A stretch of 64,000 nt of DNA from Gossypium raimondii (lineage: Eukaryota; Streptophyta; Magnoliopsida; Malvales; Malvaceae). Positions 34,173 to 47,668 of this stretch are shown one piece after another. Every line of letters starts with the position of its first letter. The first letter of the stretch is position 1. The position numbers and the translations under genes were made by a program. The notes under the pieces are model-generated. The model was not told the DNA's origin and made no database searches. It saw only the letters and a list, made by a program, of their open reading frames with translations. The DNA lies in the NCBI RefSeq assembly GCF_025698545.1, contig NC_068575.1, positions 47,067,980 to 47,131,979 on the forward strand. The letters run 5' to 3'.

Positions 34173-37100
34173 TGTAACACCCCTCGCTCGACTTGATTGT
34201 CAGACCCGAGTTACAAGATGCTACAATCATTGCAGGAGTAAAAACATGCAATTGATATTCAATTTACACATAATTCATACAATCATAGTCAATTTAGTTC
34301 AAGAATCACCAATTATAACCTCTCTTGGGTATTATACGAGCCTATTTACGCTCTTGAATCAACTCAAAATTTAACAAGGACTGTTTTGCAACATATTCTA
34401 AATTACAAATCAAATATATCATATATAAATCTTTCAAGCATTTAATCATGTTATAAACACTTAGATATTATGATATAAAATTAAAATTTGAACCTTGGTC
34501 GAGCTTACGAAAGCTCTTTTAAGGACCTAAGCACGAAACAGGACAAAATTGTAAGATTTTCAAGTTTCACAACACATATAGATACCCTTGCTAGGTACCG
34601 ATGCCATTTTGAGCTTCGAAATTTCAAAAAAATCAAATTAAATCAAGAACTGTCGATACTAGGGTTGAAGTGCTGATACTTTCTGTATTGATACCATTTT
34701 AGCATTCTGTTTTGCAAAGATTTAGTTGAAAAATGTAATGTACTAATACCTCATCTAAGGTATCGGCACCTTAAAGCCAAATAAGTAAAAAATCTTCCAT
34801 TTTGGTCCATTTTCATGCCTAACTCAAAACAAACACAATTAATGCTTGGATGCACTCTTAAAACCTGCAATAAACATCTACCAAACTTCCATTTTACCAT
34901 TTCCACAAGATCATTCAAGCCATTAAACATCAATTGGGCACTTGGCCAAAACATATCAACCTATGAAATCACTACTCATTCAAACATTTGATACTATTTA
35001 ATTTCAGCACTTAACTCAACCAATTCACGACCAACATAGTTGTTCACACACTTCAACTATAGTTTATCACATTTCCAACATATTCACTTATATTCACCGC
35101 TAATAACCATTCAAATTCAAGCATTATTTAAGGTAAACACATATACATAACAACACCTAGATACATGCCATATAACTGAATCCATAATGATTAAAAGATT
35201 ATTGCATCGCCTATAGGATAGTGTGAGCTTCGTAGTGATCCAACTAATGCATTCCATAAACCGACGATTTACAAGGAAAGAAGATAGCGAGTAAGGATTT
35301 TAAATGCTTAATAAATCCATATGAAATTTACTTAAGTTATCTTAACATTACAACAAATTTAAGCAATTGAAATTCAATGGTATAATCTATGACATCCTTT
35401 GGCACCTTATATTTTCATGTACAAGTCAACAATACAACCAATAAGCTAGTTTAATTGCATAGAAAACCATGTTACTCAAATCATACGTATATACAATCAT
35501 TCAAACCATGCTCAATTTAAAAAATTAACAACTCAATTCATGTCCACACAATTCAATCGTTCCATTTCCATTTTAATTACCATTTCTGTTTTTATTTAAC
35601 ACTCAGAGAACCTTCGCATATTGAAATCAGATACACATGACAAATTTACTTTATGTGCTAACATATTCGGGTTGCTAACACTAGCTTCAGATCAGGGTTG
35701 CTAACACTAGCTTGGTATGATGCTGCTAACATTAGCTTTAGAGAATCCGTAACAAATTTTGGATCTCAAGCCAACGTATTAATCCCTGATCAAACACTCG
35801 TTTTTCTTTTTTCATTTCATTTTAAACCTTGTAGCTATATATGCACTTTTCACATTTCAAATAGCATTCCATATACATTTTAAACCTTGTAACATTATCA
35901 TATATATACTATCCGATCAAATAAAAATTCCACATCCATTCAATATCATGTATCTATTCATAGTTGTCGTGTATTTCATACTTTCTGCTTTAGTCCTTTA
36001 GATGCCAAATTTACCAAAATTACACATGCATATAAATTAATAAGTAAATTCACACAATTCAAGCATAATATAAGAGAACATAGTAAGTTTTATTTGAACT
36101 TACCTAAAAAACAAGCAATGACACTTTATCGGGACTAATTTGAAATTTTTCCTTTTTTCAATTATCTTCCGATTGATTCAAGTTTTGATCTACAATAATT
36201 CATTACAATTTATCAAGTATAATTACCTTATATCATTATATTATAAGCATAAATCAATTCAATTTTAATTTTAAAAGTTCCTTAAAGTATTACATTTTAT
36301 TCAATTTATTCCTAAAATTGAAATAGTTATATCTTTCAAATTTAAGCTTCTTTGTCAATCCTATTTCAATTTCATCCTTCTATAACCCTCTATTATCTAT
36401 AATTACAAAATTTCATGCCTATTTTGAAATATTTACACCTTAATCCCTAAGTTCAAAACTATCAATTTTCACTTTATAAATTAGCCCTTTTTCATATTTA
36501 AGCATCAAACCTAACCAAATGGCACCAATGTCATCAAGAATTCAACAATGGTAACATTTATAAACTTTAACAATTTCAAAAATTAACACACGGGTTAGCT
36601 AGATCAAGCTCCTAAGACTTCAAAAACATAAAAAATTACAAGAAACAAACTTGAAATTACTTATCAATTTGAAGAACAAAGCTTGGTTGAATGCTAAGAG
36701 CTTAAAAATGGCTTCTTTTGCTTCTTTTTCATGCAAACGGTGGAGAGAAGAGAGAAATAAAGATGATCATATTTTTTATTATGTTTTAACATATAATATT
36801 ATAATTTAATCATAATTTTAATATTAATTATTAATAGAAAACACAATCAACAGTCCACTCAATCCATAATGGTCTAATTACCATTTTAACCTTGATTTAA
36901 TTACTTATTAAGTCCTTTAGCAATTAAAAATCTATAACGATTAATTTTTACCACTTTTACTATTTAGTCCTTGTACCTTAATTAGTCACTAATTCAACAA
37001 AATTACTTATCAAAATTTCAATTCACCTATAAAATAACTCCATAAAATTTATTAAAATATTTACGAGTTTGGTTTATGAAAACGAGGTCGCAATACCTCA

Positions 37101-37300
37101 TTCTCCATAACCATTGATTTTAGAGTTGAAATACTTATACCTTAACTAAGTATCCAATTAACAAAATCGTCAGACCAAAGTTCAATATAATACTAAAATA
37201 AATTTGTAAATATTAATTAATAATATTTACGGACTCGATCATTGAAAAAAAGGATTTCGAAACCACTATTTCTGATACCACTGAAAAACAAGTTGTTACA
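34173..37300 (-). repeat. Solo LTR of a Ty3/gypsy element (3.1 kb), minus orientation
   Basis: It starts TGTAACACCC and ends TTGTTACA on the plus strand. The minus orientation follows from its high end, which reads like the start of the LTR at 2005 (GAAATAGTGGTTTCG). The flanking 5-mers are AAGGT and AAAGT, one mismatch, so it is probably a solo LTR with a decayed target duplication. A GCTAACA(C/T)TAGCTT unit is repeated three times near 35670-35740. No coding region. Confidence 0.7.
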
Positions 37301-38130
37301 AAAGTTGGCGGCAATTCTCTAGTGGCAACCTCCACCAATAGTTGACCCTTCTATTTTTTGCCCCCTCTCTTCCTCCTCCCATTTTTCTCTCTCTCTCTCT
37401 TTTTAGCTTTTTTTTTTCCTATCGACCTTTTGGTTTCGTTGGATTCTTTCCAACCTTTGGTTGCCGACGAGATAGAAGTGAGTGTCTCTTTTTCAGCAAA
37501 ATAATGCGTTAACTGTTAAGACTCATTTGGCTCTCCCCTTTTCCACTGTCATGGTGGGTTGACTTCCTTGATGCAAACATTGTCTCAATAATTATTTGGA
37601 TGATAGCATTGTGTGAAGGATTTGGTTCTCGATTAGGAGTTTTTAGGCATATCAAGATTGCCTAATTTGCTCAAGCTCTTGCACCTAATTTTTCAAGTTA
37701 GCCTGAGGCATGTCCATTGTAATAAAGGCGATGATATAACAAGGCTCTACGCATCACGGTGGCTTCTCTGCCATGATGGTTGAACTCCAACATACTTGCG
37801 AGGGTTTTCGTCCTTACTGCTCCTTGATAGGCAATGACGACTTGATTTAAGCAGAGTTTGCTCATTTCTCAAAATTGGGTTTCAAGCCATTTGGCTCTTG
37901 TCTTATTATGTTTGTTGGTTTGTTTCAAACTTAATGTATTTTTTTTTTTGCAGTTTGTGTCATATTGATTGTACATATTTATAGAACTTGGTCCGCAATT
38001 GCTTGTAATCCTTTTCTATGAATAAATAATACTAATAAATTTAAATATCATTTAAATACATATTTTTACTTTAAAATTTTATATCTAAAATGGATATTTT
38101 ATTTTCCTAAAACGCTTTTTGATAGCAATA
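37301..38130. other. Continuation of the host sequence of the solo LTR, unassigned
   Basis: Pyrimidine-rich then mixed sequence, ending near 38010-38040 in AATCCTTTTCTATGAATAAATAATA, which resembles the end of a plant LINE 3'UTR or gene 3'UTR. No domain is recognisable. Confidence 0.3.
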
Positions 38131-38134
38131 CTAA

Positions 38135-39780
38135 ATGTGTGTTTGGGCACCACTGAGTAATTGGATGAAAGTGTAATTACTAGGTAGTAATTAAACCTCT
38201 CGTAATTACAATAAATTGTAATTTTCTGATGTGTTTAATGGCAAAATGTAATTACATTGTAATTTCTTATGTCGTGTCTAATAGTAAAATTGTAATTACA
38301 CATTTATATAATTTAAATATAAAAATATTATTTACCATAAAAAATATTAATAATACTTGAGAAAAAATTAAACAACAAAATTAATATCAAATCATCATAT
38401 GTAATATGTTAGCCAAGAAAGCAATTGACAATATGATTATAGATAAAAGAAAAATAAAATGAATATCATATGCAATTTTATCTAATTGTTCTAATATTCT
38501 ATATTTGTTGTGTTATTTATATTTAGCATTTAACATATACCCATTAATATATTGGTCATTAACTAATTTCTTCAACATCTAAATCGAAATCAATATATAT
38601 CATCAAAGTTACCAGGATCTACTATGTAATGTTTAAAGTACATATAATCCTAATTCCAACTATGAATGAAATTATGTCGTATGCAACATGCTAGCATGAT
38701 TCAACCTTTCTTTAGACTATATTGAGGTGGTGTTAACATGAGAATTAAAAAAAAAAAAAAACAACAACAACAAATGTCCTCTTAACCATATTTCAAAACT
38801 TTGAATGTCTTAAATATATAGTTTGTGAGTCATCTTTAGTGCTTATGTGTAGCTCTATTGTCTCAAATGGCAGTGTATCCCACAATATGGTGCAATAAAA
38901 CTTGTATATGCATAACCAACTTTATCGATTAATAGATGCAATTTTTAACCTATTTTCAAATCTCTCCCAAATCGCATTTCTTAGCACTCTAGAATTTGAG
39001 GCGCAGACTAATTTTATGATCCTTCAATTATAATAGCTTTTACCTAATTTGCACCAGAGTTGTGCTAGGGTGTCAAATAGCAAACCAACTTTGTAACCAT
39101 TTTTTATAATATTTCAATTACTATTATTCCACGCTAATTAAGTAAAAAAACAATATAGAATTTATAATATAGCTTTTATAAAAATGGTTTTATAGAGTGT
39201 TCAATAACTTTTATAACACTTATATTAGGGTACTCAAATACATGTTGATGCAAGAATAATATAGAATCTATAATATGTTTTTTTTTTTTTGGTGAACAAA
39301 TAGTCTAAAGAGAAAACAAAAGATTACAAAATAGAATCAGGAAAAGGACACCCTTAGCAACATACTCTTCTAAGAATTCTCAAACTTCCAAATTCAATGC
39401 TTCATATAAGCATAAATCTTCCTCGTTTACAAATGCCTTTTAAACAAGTAAAATTACATGAAATTTTTAGAGTTGATGTGTTCAATAACAAAATATTTGT
39501 TATTTAATAATAAATATATAATTATATTTTTTTAAATTAAAATATATTCTAAAATTAAAATACTTTCTTATAATTGTATAAAAATAATTTATATAAACTT
39601 AAATCATATATGTAATGTTTGGAAAGTAATAAGGTAATTGGTAATTACTTATAATTACGAGCGTAATTACCTCAATTCTCAACCTTTCCTAATAATTGTA
39701 AAGTATAATTGAAGTGCTTTAATTACATTCAATTTAGTGGAATCCACCAATTGCATTGCAATAGTTATTCAAACATATCG
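38135..39780 (-). mobile_element. PIF/Harbinger-type DNA transposon, dead
   Basis: On the minus strand, 39040-38640 holds a shattered DDE_Tnp_4-like transposase: DKVGYAYTSFIAPYCGIHCHL (family: DxGYxxxxxFxAPYRGxRYHL), then TIYLRHSKF and VKRTFVV (family LRHSxxRNVIERxFGV), then a SMLHTT stretch where the family has CCxLHNFI. Stops and frame changes abound. Both ends carry clustered GTAATTAC palindromes (38173, 38202, 38248, 38292; 39641, 39663). Outer ends (GTGTTTGGGCA and the complement of GTTTGAATAAC) are approximate, and the 3-bp target duplication could not be fixed. Confidence 0.6.
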
Positions 39781-42700
39781 TTTACATAATTACACTCAAA
39801 TTTAATTATTAAATAAATTTACGACACTAACTAAATATTTAAATTTTAAACCAAATTAGAACGTAAAACACTTCTAAAAAAAAGAAACTACACGCAAGGT
39901 CAGAAACTATTAATAAATTTATGTTTTGGGCACTCAACTTCAAAAGTTACAATATTATCATTGAACTATTAAAAAGTTTTTATTTAAGTCACTGGTTTAT
40001 TAAGTTATTTTTTAAAGTTCCACTAACGAGCTCCAAGTAACGATTCAACGAACAGTATGGTGGATCAATATCCATTAATGAGTAAAAAAATATACTTTAG
40101 ATCCAAATCGACCTGACGGCTAGTGTCAAGATCGAAAAAGAAAATTGTTTGAATTTTGATTTACAAATTTGTAATGTTTAAAATTATTTCATAAAAAAAC
40201 TAAATTATAAAAGAGAAAATAAATTAAAGGTTTCAATTAATGCAGGTGATACAAATTGATAAAACCATACAACAAAAAGAAACGTTGATCAAAATAAAAA
40301 AAATTCAAATAATTTACTATAATTTTGATAATTTAATCGTAATTTTTGAAATTAAATTATTTGACGATAGCTTGAGCGAATAGATTACACAAAAAAGAAA
40401 AGTCAGAGAAGGAGAGAGAAGCCTAAAACCATGATTGCGACCCACTGTTCATATTCGTATTTGACGTCATAAATTATTTAGTTAAAAATATGAGCGAGTG
40501 TAGAAAAGAGAAGTTGATTTGTGGATGAAAGTGATGCGGCAGCATGGCTATCCTTAGTTGGATGGGTTTGGCATTGCAATTGCATTTTCCATGCCTACTC
40601 CCCATATAACAGTCAACATCATCAGGTTCAACCTCAACTCCTGCATTACCTAGCTTGTAAGTTGTTAGGGGACATCAATTTAATCCCCCCTACCTATTTG
40701 TTATTTTAACATCTATTCATATCCTACCTTACCTATATATAAAATTTTAAAGAAAAAAATGAAGTACTTCATACGTAGATTACTACAATTTATCTGTATC
40801 TTACATTATATACGAGTCTAATTTATGTTGGTACTTCATATATTGCGAGTACGAAGAGTTGATAAATTATAAGGAGATAAATTATATGGAAATGGACGCT
40901 AACAGTGAGTCCCCTTCCGTGTTGGTGGGTGTATTATTTTTGTTTTGGTATCAACTTGTTTCATTATATCATTTTGGGTTTATTGATGTCTTTAAATATT
41001 TTTCATATATATATATATATATATATATGTATAGCCTCATTTTTTATTTTTTGATAAATTATATATACAATGGTTAAGATAAAAAAAATTAAAAATTGAT
41101 TTAAAATATCAAAATTTTATATGCACGGGTATTAATTAAAATGGGCCGAAACACACCGAAGTTTTTATTGAAACAATACATAGACTACTTAGTACCAATT
41201 TAAGACCAGAACATTACGGTACCAACTACCCTGATCTCAACTAGAGGGGACTAGATAAGCTTTGTACATTCTTCTTTCCTTAATTTTATTTTAGTACTAT
41301 ATAATTAGAGTGTTAGTATTCACGGGTACATAGTAGGGACAAACCCAAACCACACACTATGTTCAAAGGGAATTGATTTAAACTCGAGTAGATTCTATAG
41401 TGAACATTCCTTAATCACTAAATTAATCATGAGTATTCTTCTTTCCTTAATTATAATAAAAAATATTTTTATAACAAGATTAAATTAAAATAAATACATT
41501 AATTAAGTTGATATCTAATTTATATAATATGATTTTTGACTTAAGTTGTTTCAACATTACAAACACAATCAAAATTTTATTATATAACTCAATAAAAATA
41601 TAGTTAATATTTGAGATGAAGCATTATTATTATTTAATTCATTGGCAATATTATACGGTCAATACATAAAAAAACGTGGTTATAATATTTATAATTTTAA
41701 GCAAAATAATATATAATATTGAGATCAACATTAAAATTCACCGAAATGCCCATCAAAGACCATCAATTAAGAAGAAAGAAACAAAGAGTGACATGTCTTG
41801 AGTTTTTGGTTGAAGAGAGAGGGGGGTGGCCACTCCAACCGTCCCTGCATATCACATCACTAATTTGTCTATTTGAATTTTCTTTCGTCGTCCTTCCTTC
41901 GCCAATAGGGATCAATTGAGGCTTGATGTTAAGCAATGAAAATGGACTGGAAGAGTACCCCTAACCACATCTGCACATTGCTACAACCGTCCAATGTCCT
42001 CCATTTCTAATTTACTAACCCCACCATCTCTTTCTTTTTGGGCCCTATGATTTTTGTCTTCTTACTTGAAATCTAGAGGAATGCGAGATGGCAAAATATA
42101 AATCGTTTAATGAATTTTGAATTGATTTAAATGGTAAAGAGATTTTTCCTTAAACAGTATAGGTAGGTCGTGATGATTTTTTTTCTAGTTTTAAAGGTGG
42201 GTATGGACATGGGTGAAAGTCAAAAAAATTTGTTAAAGGAGCTGGAATTAAATTTTAATTTTTAATAGTCTATATCTTTATAATTTTTAAAAGATTAAAT
42301 TAAATTTTTTTTTCATTTTTAAGGAGGGCCATAGTACAATTTGACCTTTACTAGTTTTAATTTTTAAAAATTTTAAAAAACCTAAATAGACAATTTTTTA
42401 TTTTAGGGGGTCGGGCCACTGCCAACCCCTCCTAGATATGCCATTGGGTGTGGATTAATTATGATATTTACTTGTCTTGCCTGACTTTAATATCTTTAAA
42501 ATTACTATTTTACTCTTATATATTAAACTTTTAAAATGATAAAAATGCAATAATATGTTATATAATAAATCTAAAATATTTGAGATATTTATAGATTATT
42601 TAAGTATCTTTTATATCAGTTTTACATGACATATTTGAGGTTTGTAATCGTTTCTCTTAATAATATCATATTTTATATTCAAATGTGTATTATTTATTTG

Positions 42701-43020
42701 AAAGTACAATATATCTCACTCAACACAATTATTTATTTTCATATTTATAAGTCAAATACACATTAAAATTATTAGAAATAGCTAATATATTTGAAATAGG
42801 TGGAGTATGGTGAAATGATTGTGGATGCATTCATAATAACATTCATCACAAAACAAGACAAGAGACAATAGAATGGTGACGGATTTAAAAATAGTTACTC
42901 CGTCCCGTTGCATGGCCTGGTAGAAAAGTTTAGTCCAATAATTTTAACCCCTCGGGAACTTAAAACCCCACGACTTAAATGTATTATGAATTCCCTACAT
43001 GGAAAGAAGCCTAAAGAATT
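39781..43020. other. Intergenic, AT-rich, no gene supported
   Basis: Only short low-complexity frames. An (AT)n run lies at 41005-41027. Near 42230-42440 is a poly-T/A-rich piece ending GGGGTCGGGCCACTGCCAACCCCTCC, typical of decayed plant repeats. Nothing else is recognisable. Confidence 0.4.
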
Positions 43021-43029
43021 ACAAAGGGC

Positions 43030-43998
43030 TCAAAAAATATTATATTTATAAAAATAATCTAGATTTAAAATAATCACTAAAACAACTTAAAATGAACAGT
43101 AAAAAAGTAAATTTTTTACAAGATGTGTGAAGTTATTACAAGATGTGCTAGAGGTATCAAAACCTGAAAAAAAATAAAAAACCCCCCCAAAATTTGTACT
43201 TTTTTTTTCGTTTAAAATCAGGTAACAATATACGAAAAAAGTAAAAAAAAAATTTGGTGCTGGCCCAGTAATAAAAAAATTTATTCTTTAATTTAACTTA
43301 AAAAAAAAAGAAAAAGGAAATTTTTTTACTTTTTTTGTATACTGATACTTGATTTTAACACGAAAAAAAGTAAAAAAATTTTATTACTGTTGGGTGCCGG
43401 CCATTGACAGGCCAACATCCAAAAATTTTTTTTTTACTTTTTTCGTATACTGATACCTGATTTTAACACGAAAAAAAAGTTAAAAATTATTTTTTTTACC
43501 GTTGGGTGCCGACCATTAACAGGCCAACACCAAAATTTTTTTTTTTACTTTTTTTCATATACTGATACCTAATTTTAACACGAAAAAAAAGTAAATTTTT
43601 TATTATCGTTGGATGCCTTAGGCCATTGATAAAGCCAAACACCTAAAAATTTTTTATTATTTTTTTCAGATATCGATACCTAATTTTAACACGAAAAAAA
43701 AAAAGTAAAATTTTTTTTATTAATGGCCAGCACCCAAAATTTTTTTTTCCTTTTTCTTTTTTCTGCTTTTTTGTATATCAGTATTATACAATTTTTTTAA
43801 AAAAAATACATAGGTTCCGGACATTGACAGGCCAAAACCCAAAAAAATAATTTTTTTTAAGTCTGACACAATTATTAGGCAATCATGGGTGCAAAAAACG
43901 AGTGGGTACTATTCATTTTAGGTTATTTTGGTGATTGTTTTTAAATCTGAATTATTTTGTAAATATAATATTTTTGGGGCTATTTTAGTAAAAGGGCC
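43030..43998. mobile_element. Foldback element, copy A (left end deleted)
   Basis: Related to copies B and C: left arm AAAAAATATTATATTTATAA..., right arm ending GGCTATTTTAGTAAAAGGGCC. The 9-bp ACAAAGGGC occurs at 43021-43029 and 43999-44007, a target duplication. The first ~20 bp of the left terminal repeat (GGCCCTTTTACC...) are missing. The core consists of repeated hairpin units with poly-T/poly-A spacers. Confidence 0.75.
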
Positions 43999-44007
43999 AC
44001 AAAGGGC

Positions 44008-44994
44008 AGGTGAAGATGTAGCTAGCTAAAATGAAAATGCCCAAGTAGCAACTTCAATTGTTAAGTAATGGATAAAAGGGGATGATATGGAAGGCATAAG
44101 AAAATAACATAGGCAAAAGACTCCAACAATTGGACAGTGACGGCAGTCCTCAACTAAGCAGACAACAACCATCTTCAAGGGGGTTACCACTTAATCTATG
44201 GAAGGGATAATGTGGCATAAAACAGACCTCTCAATGCGGACCAATGCTAAAGATGAAAGAGACACTTAGCTAGCTTCTACCACCTTCAAAGCTATTATTA
44301 ATTATTATTATAGCACTTTGTCATCAACCTCAAGTTTGAAAGCCCTTGCTCAAGAACTTTCAAGTAAAAAAGAAGTAAATAATGCATGGCACAAAGTAGA
44401 TAAGCTACATCGAGAAAAGATCCAATATGTGAATAATTAGCACAAAAAAAGGTGTTTGCCCCTTACGCTGGCCACATCCAGTTCTTGACTGTCAAAAGAA
44501 AGTCGTCTACCTAATCACACACCTTCTTTAAGTGCTTGAAAGTAAAGTGAACCAGTTCCTGCCAAGTTAAAAAGTAAAATAAAAGCCGAATCTAATGACT
44601 ATTCGAATTGGTTTCAGGGCAAAAAAAAGCCGTATCTAATGACTAGTCGAATTGGTTTCAGGGCTTTGAAAGCAAAATTAAGCAGTTTAGACTGATACAT
44701 GATTAGATTCAGACGATACTATAATTGTATAAAAATATCATTTTGGATTTAAAGTATTTTAATTTAAATGAATTTAGATTATTGACTTCAGATTCAGATC
44801 AATCGAGTTGAGAAACAGTAGAAGGAAATGCAATAAAAAAGAACCTTATATTTTTCGATTTAAGATGAAGCATATATTATTGAAAGAAAGAAAAAAGTAA
44901 AAAGGAGGAGATAGATGGACATGAAAGAACAGGAGAATCCCGCAAATCAAGGACCCAACACTTGAGAACATGAAGCATGTGATGTGAGGGATAA
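44008..44994. other. Spacer between foldback copies A and B, no gene seen
   Basis: Mixed AT-rich sequence with a short direct repeat GCCG(A/T)ATCTAATGACTA(T/G)TCGAATTGG at about 44586 and 44628. No coding region. Confidence 0.4.
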
Positions 44995-45003
44995 TTAATC
45001 AAG

Positions 45004-46485
45004 GGCCCTTTTACCAAAATAGTCCAAATAAATATTATATTTACAAAAATAATATAGGTTTAAAAACAATCACCAAAATAAACTAAAATTAACAGTACTT
45101 ACTCGTTTTTTGCACCCATGATTGCCCAATAATTCTGTCAGACTTAAAAAAATTAATTTTTTTGGTTTTGGCCTATCAATGGCCGGAACTCAAGTATTTT
45201 TCTAAATTGTATAATATTGATATACGAAAAAGGAGAAAAAAGAAAAAGGAAAAAAAAATTTTGGATGCTGGCCTGTCAATGGCCGGCACCCAACAGTAAT
45301 AAAAAAAAATTTACTTTTTTTCGTGTTAAAATTAGGTACCAATATAGGAAAAAAAGTAAAAAAAAAAATTTGGGTGTTGGCCTGTCAATGGCCGGCACCC
45401 AACAGTAATAAAAAAAATTTTACTTTTTTTTTCGTGTTAAAATCAGGTATCAGTATACAAAAAAAGTAAAAAAAATTCTTTTTTCTTTTTTTTGTAAGTT
45501 AAATTAAAGAATAAATTTTTTCATTACTGGGCCAGCACCTAAATTTTTTTTTTTACTTTTTTCGTGTATTGATACTTGATTTGAACACGAAAAAAAGTAG
45601 AAAATTTTTTTTATTACTGTTGGGTGCTGGTCATTACTTTTTTTTCGTATATTGATACCTAATTTTAACAATAAAAAAAAGTAAATTTTTTTTCTTGTTG
45701 GGTGCCACCATTGATGAGCCAAAGACCTAAAAAATTTTTTTTACTTTTTCAGATATCGATACCTAATTTGAACACGAAAAAAAAGTAAAAATTTTTTTTA
45801 TTATTGTTTGGTGTCGGCCATTAACAGGCCAGCACCCAAAAAAAAATTTTTTTTTTACTTTTTTTTGTATACTGATACCTAATTTTAACACGAAAAAAAA
45901 AGTAAAATTTTTTACTGTTGGGTGCCTGCCATTGACAGGCCAGCACCCAAAATTTTTTTTTCCTTTTTCGTATACTGATACATGATTTTAACACAAAAAA
46001 AAGTAAAATTTTTTTAATTACTGTTGGGTGCCGGCCATTGACAGGCTAACACCCAAAAATTTGTTTTTTTACTTTTTTTTGTATACTGATACCTAATTTT
46101 AACACGAGAAAAAAAGTAAAAAAAATTATTACTGTTGGGTGCCGCCAATGATGTGAGCCAAGACCCAAATTTTTTTACTTTTTTCCTATATCGATCTCGA
46201 TTTTAATACGAAAAAAAGTAAAATTTTTTTATTACTGTTGGGTGCTGGCCATTGACAAGCTAACACCCAAAATTTTTTTTCCCTTTTTCGTATGCATGGA
46301 TTCAGGCCATTAACAGGCCAAAACCAAAAAAATTAATTTTTTTAAGTCTGACACAATTATTAGGCAATTATGGGTGCAAAAAACGAGTGGGTACTGTTTA
46401 TTTTAGGTTATTTTGGTGATTGTTTTTAAACCTAAGTTATTTTTGTAAATATAATATTTTTTTGGGCTATTTTGCTAAAAGGGCC
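45004..46485. mobile_element. Foldback element, copy B (1482 bp)
   Basis: The ends GGCCCTTTTACCAAAATAG and CTATTTTGCTAAAAGGGCC are inverted. The arms continue for about 180 bp (CTCGTTTTTTGCACCCATGA against TCATGGGTGCAAAAAACGAG-like). An exact 9-bp target duplication TTAATCAAG flanks it (44995-45003, 46486-46494). The core is a series of alternating inverted units (GGGTGCCGGCC/GGCCNNCACCC and TTTACTTTTTTCGT/ACGAAAAAAGTAAA). No transposase. A 9-bp duplication with long terminal repeats suggests a Mutator-like origin. Confidence 0.85.
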
Positions 46486-46626
46486 TTAATCAAGACTTGT
46501 TGGTACGTGAAGGCTTTTTGGTTTTATTTTATTTATTGGGGGTAAAGATCATTAATCAAAATCGAGTAACAGGGCAGTGGGAGAAACTTGTGTGGCCTAG
46601 CATTGTTTTGACGGTGGTGGGGTGGG

Positions 46627-47668
46627 GGCCCTTTTACCAAAATAGCCCAAAAAAATATTATATTTACAAAAATAACTCAGATTTAAAAACAATTACCAAA
46701 ACAACCTAAAATGAACAGTACTTACTCGTTTTTTGCACCCATGATTCCTTAATAATTGTGTTAGACTTAAAAAAAATTATTTTTTTGGGTTTTGGCCTGT
46801 CAATGGCCGAAACCCATGTATTTTTTTTAAATTGTATAATACTGATATATGGAAAAGGAGAAAAAAAGAAAAAGGAAAAAAAAATTCGTGTTAAAATTAG
46901 GTATCAGTATACGAAAAAAAAGTAAAAAAAAATTTTTTGGGTGTTGACCTGTCAATGGCCGGCACCCAACAGTAATAAAAAAAATTTACTTTTTTTGTGT
47001 TAAAATCAGGTATCAGTATACGAAAAAAGTAAAAAAAAAATCCAATTTCTTTTTTTTGTAAGTTAAATTAAAGAATAATTTTTTTTTATTACTGGGCCAG
47101 CACCTAAAATTTTTTTTTACTTTTTCATATATCGATATCGATTTAACACGAAAAAAAGTAAAAATTTTATTATTGTTGGGTGCCTACCATTGACAAAGCC
47201 AAAGACCCAAATTTTTTTTTACTTTTTTTCGTATACTGATACCTAATTTTAACACGAAAAAAAAAGTAATTTTTTTTTACTGTTGTGTGTCGGCCATTGA
47301 TGTGCCAAAGACCCAAATTTTTTACTTTTTTCAGATATCGATACCGATTTTAACACGAAAAAAAGTAATTTTTATTCTTGTTGGTGCTTGCCATTGATGT
47401 GCCAAGACCCCAATTTTTTTTTCCTTTTTCTTTTTTTCTCCTTTTACGTATATCAGCATTATACGATTTAAAAAAATACATGGGTTCCGGCCATTGACCG
47501 GCCAAAACCCAAAAAATTAATTTTTTTAAGTCTGACACAATTATTAGGCAATCATGGGTGCAAAAAACGAGTGGGTACTGTTCATTTTAGGTTATTGTGG
47601 TGATTGTTTTTAAACCTGGGTTATTTTTGTAAATATAATATTTTTTGGGCTATTTTGGTAAAAGGGCC
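46627..47668. mobile_element. Foldback element, copy C (1042 bp)
   Basis: The ends GGCCCTTTTACCAAAATAG and CTATTTTGGTAAAAGGGCC are inverted, with the same arms and core units as copy B. The flanking 9-mers TGGGGTGGG and TAGGATGGG differ by two G/A changes, consistent with a decayed target duplication. It lies 132 bp right of copy B's duplication. Confidence 0.8.

Noticed and set aside
33913..34374. 153-codon frame crossing the solo LTR border
   Set aside because: Ser/Phe/Pro-rich translation of pyrimidine DNA, and it runs across an insertion junction.
40533..40690. Possible microRNA hairpin (GGCAT...ATGCC with TGGG/CCCA) in a short frame
   Set aside because: The stem has a large internal bulge and no known mature miRNA fits; resemblance to miR482/miR394 is only partial.
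45217..45722. Frames on both strands with K/F runs and a repeated GLSMAG-like peptide
   Set aside because: They are chance frames through poly-A/poly-T and the hairpin units of foldback copy B.
43130..47500. Regularly spaced repeats that could suggest a CRISPR array
   Set aside because: The units are palindromic, vary in length, lie inside inverted-repeat transposons and occur in a plant nuclear genome with no cas genes.
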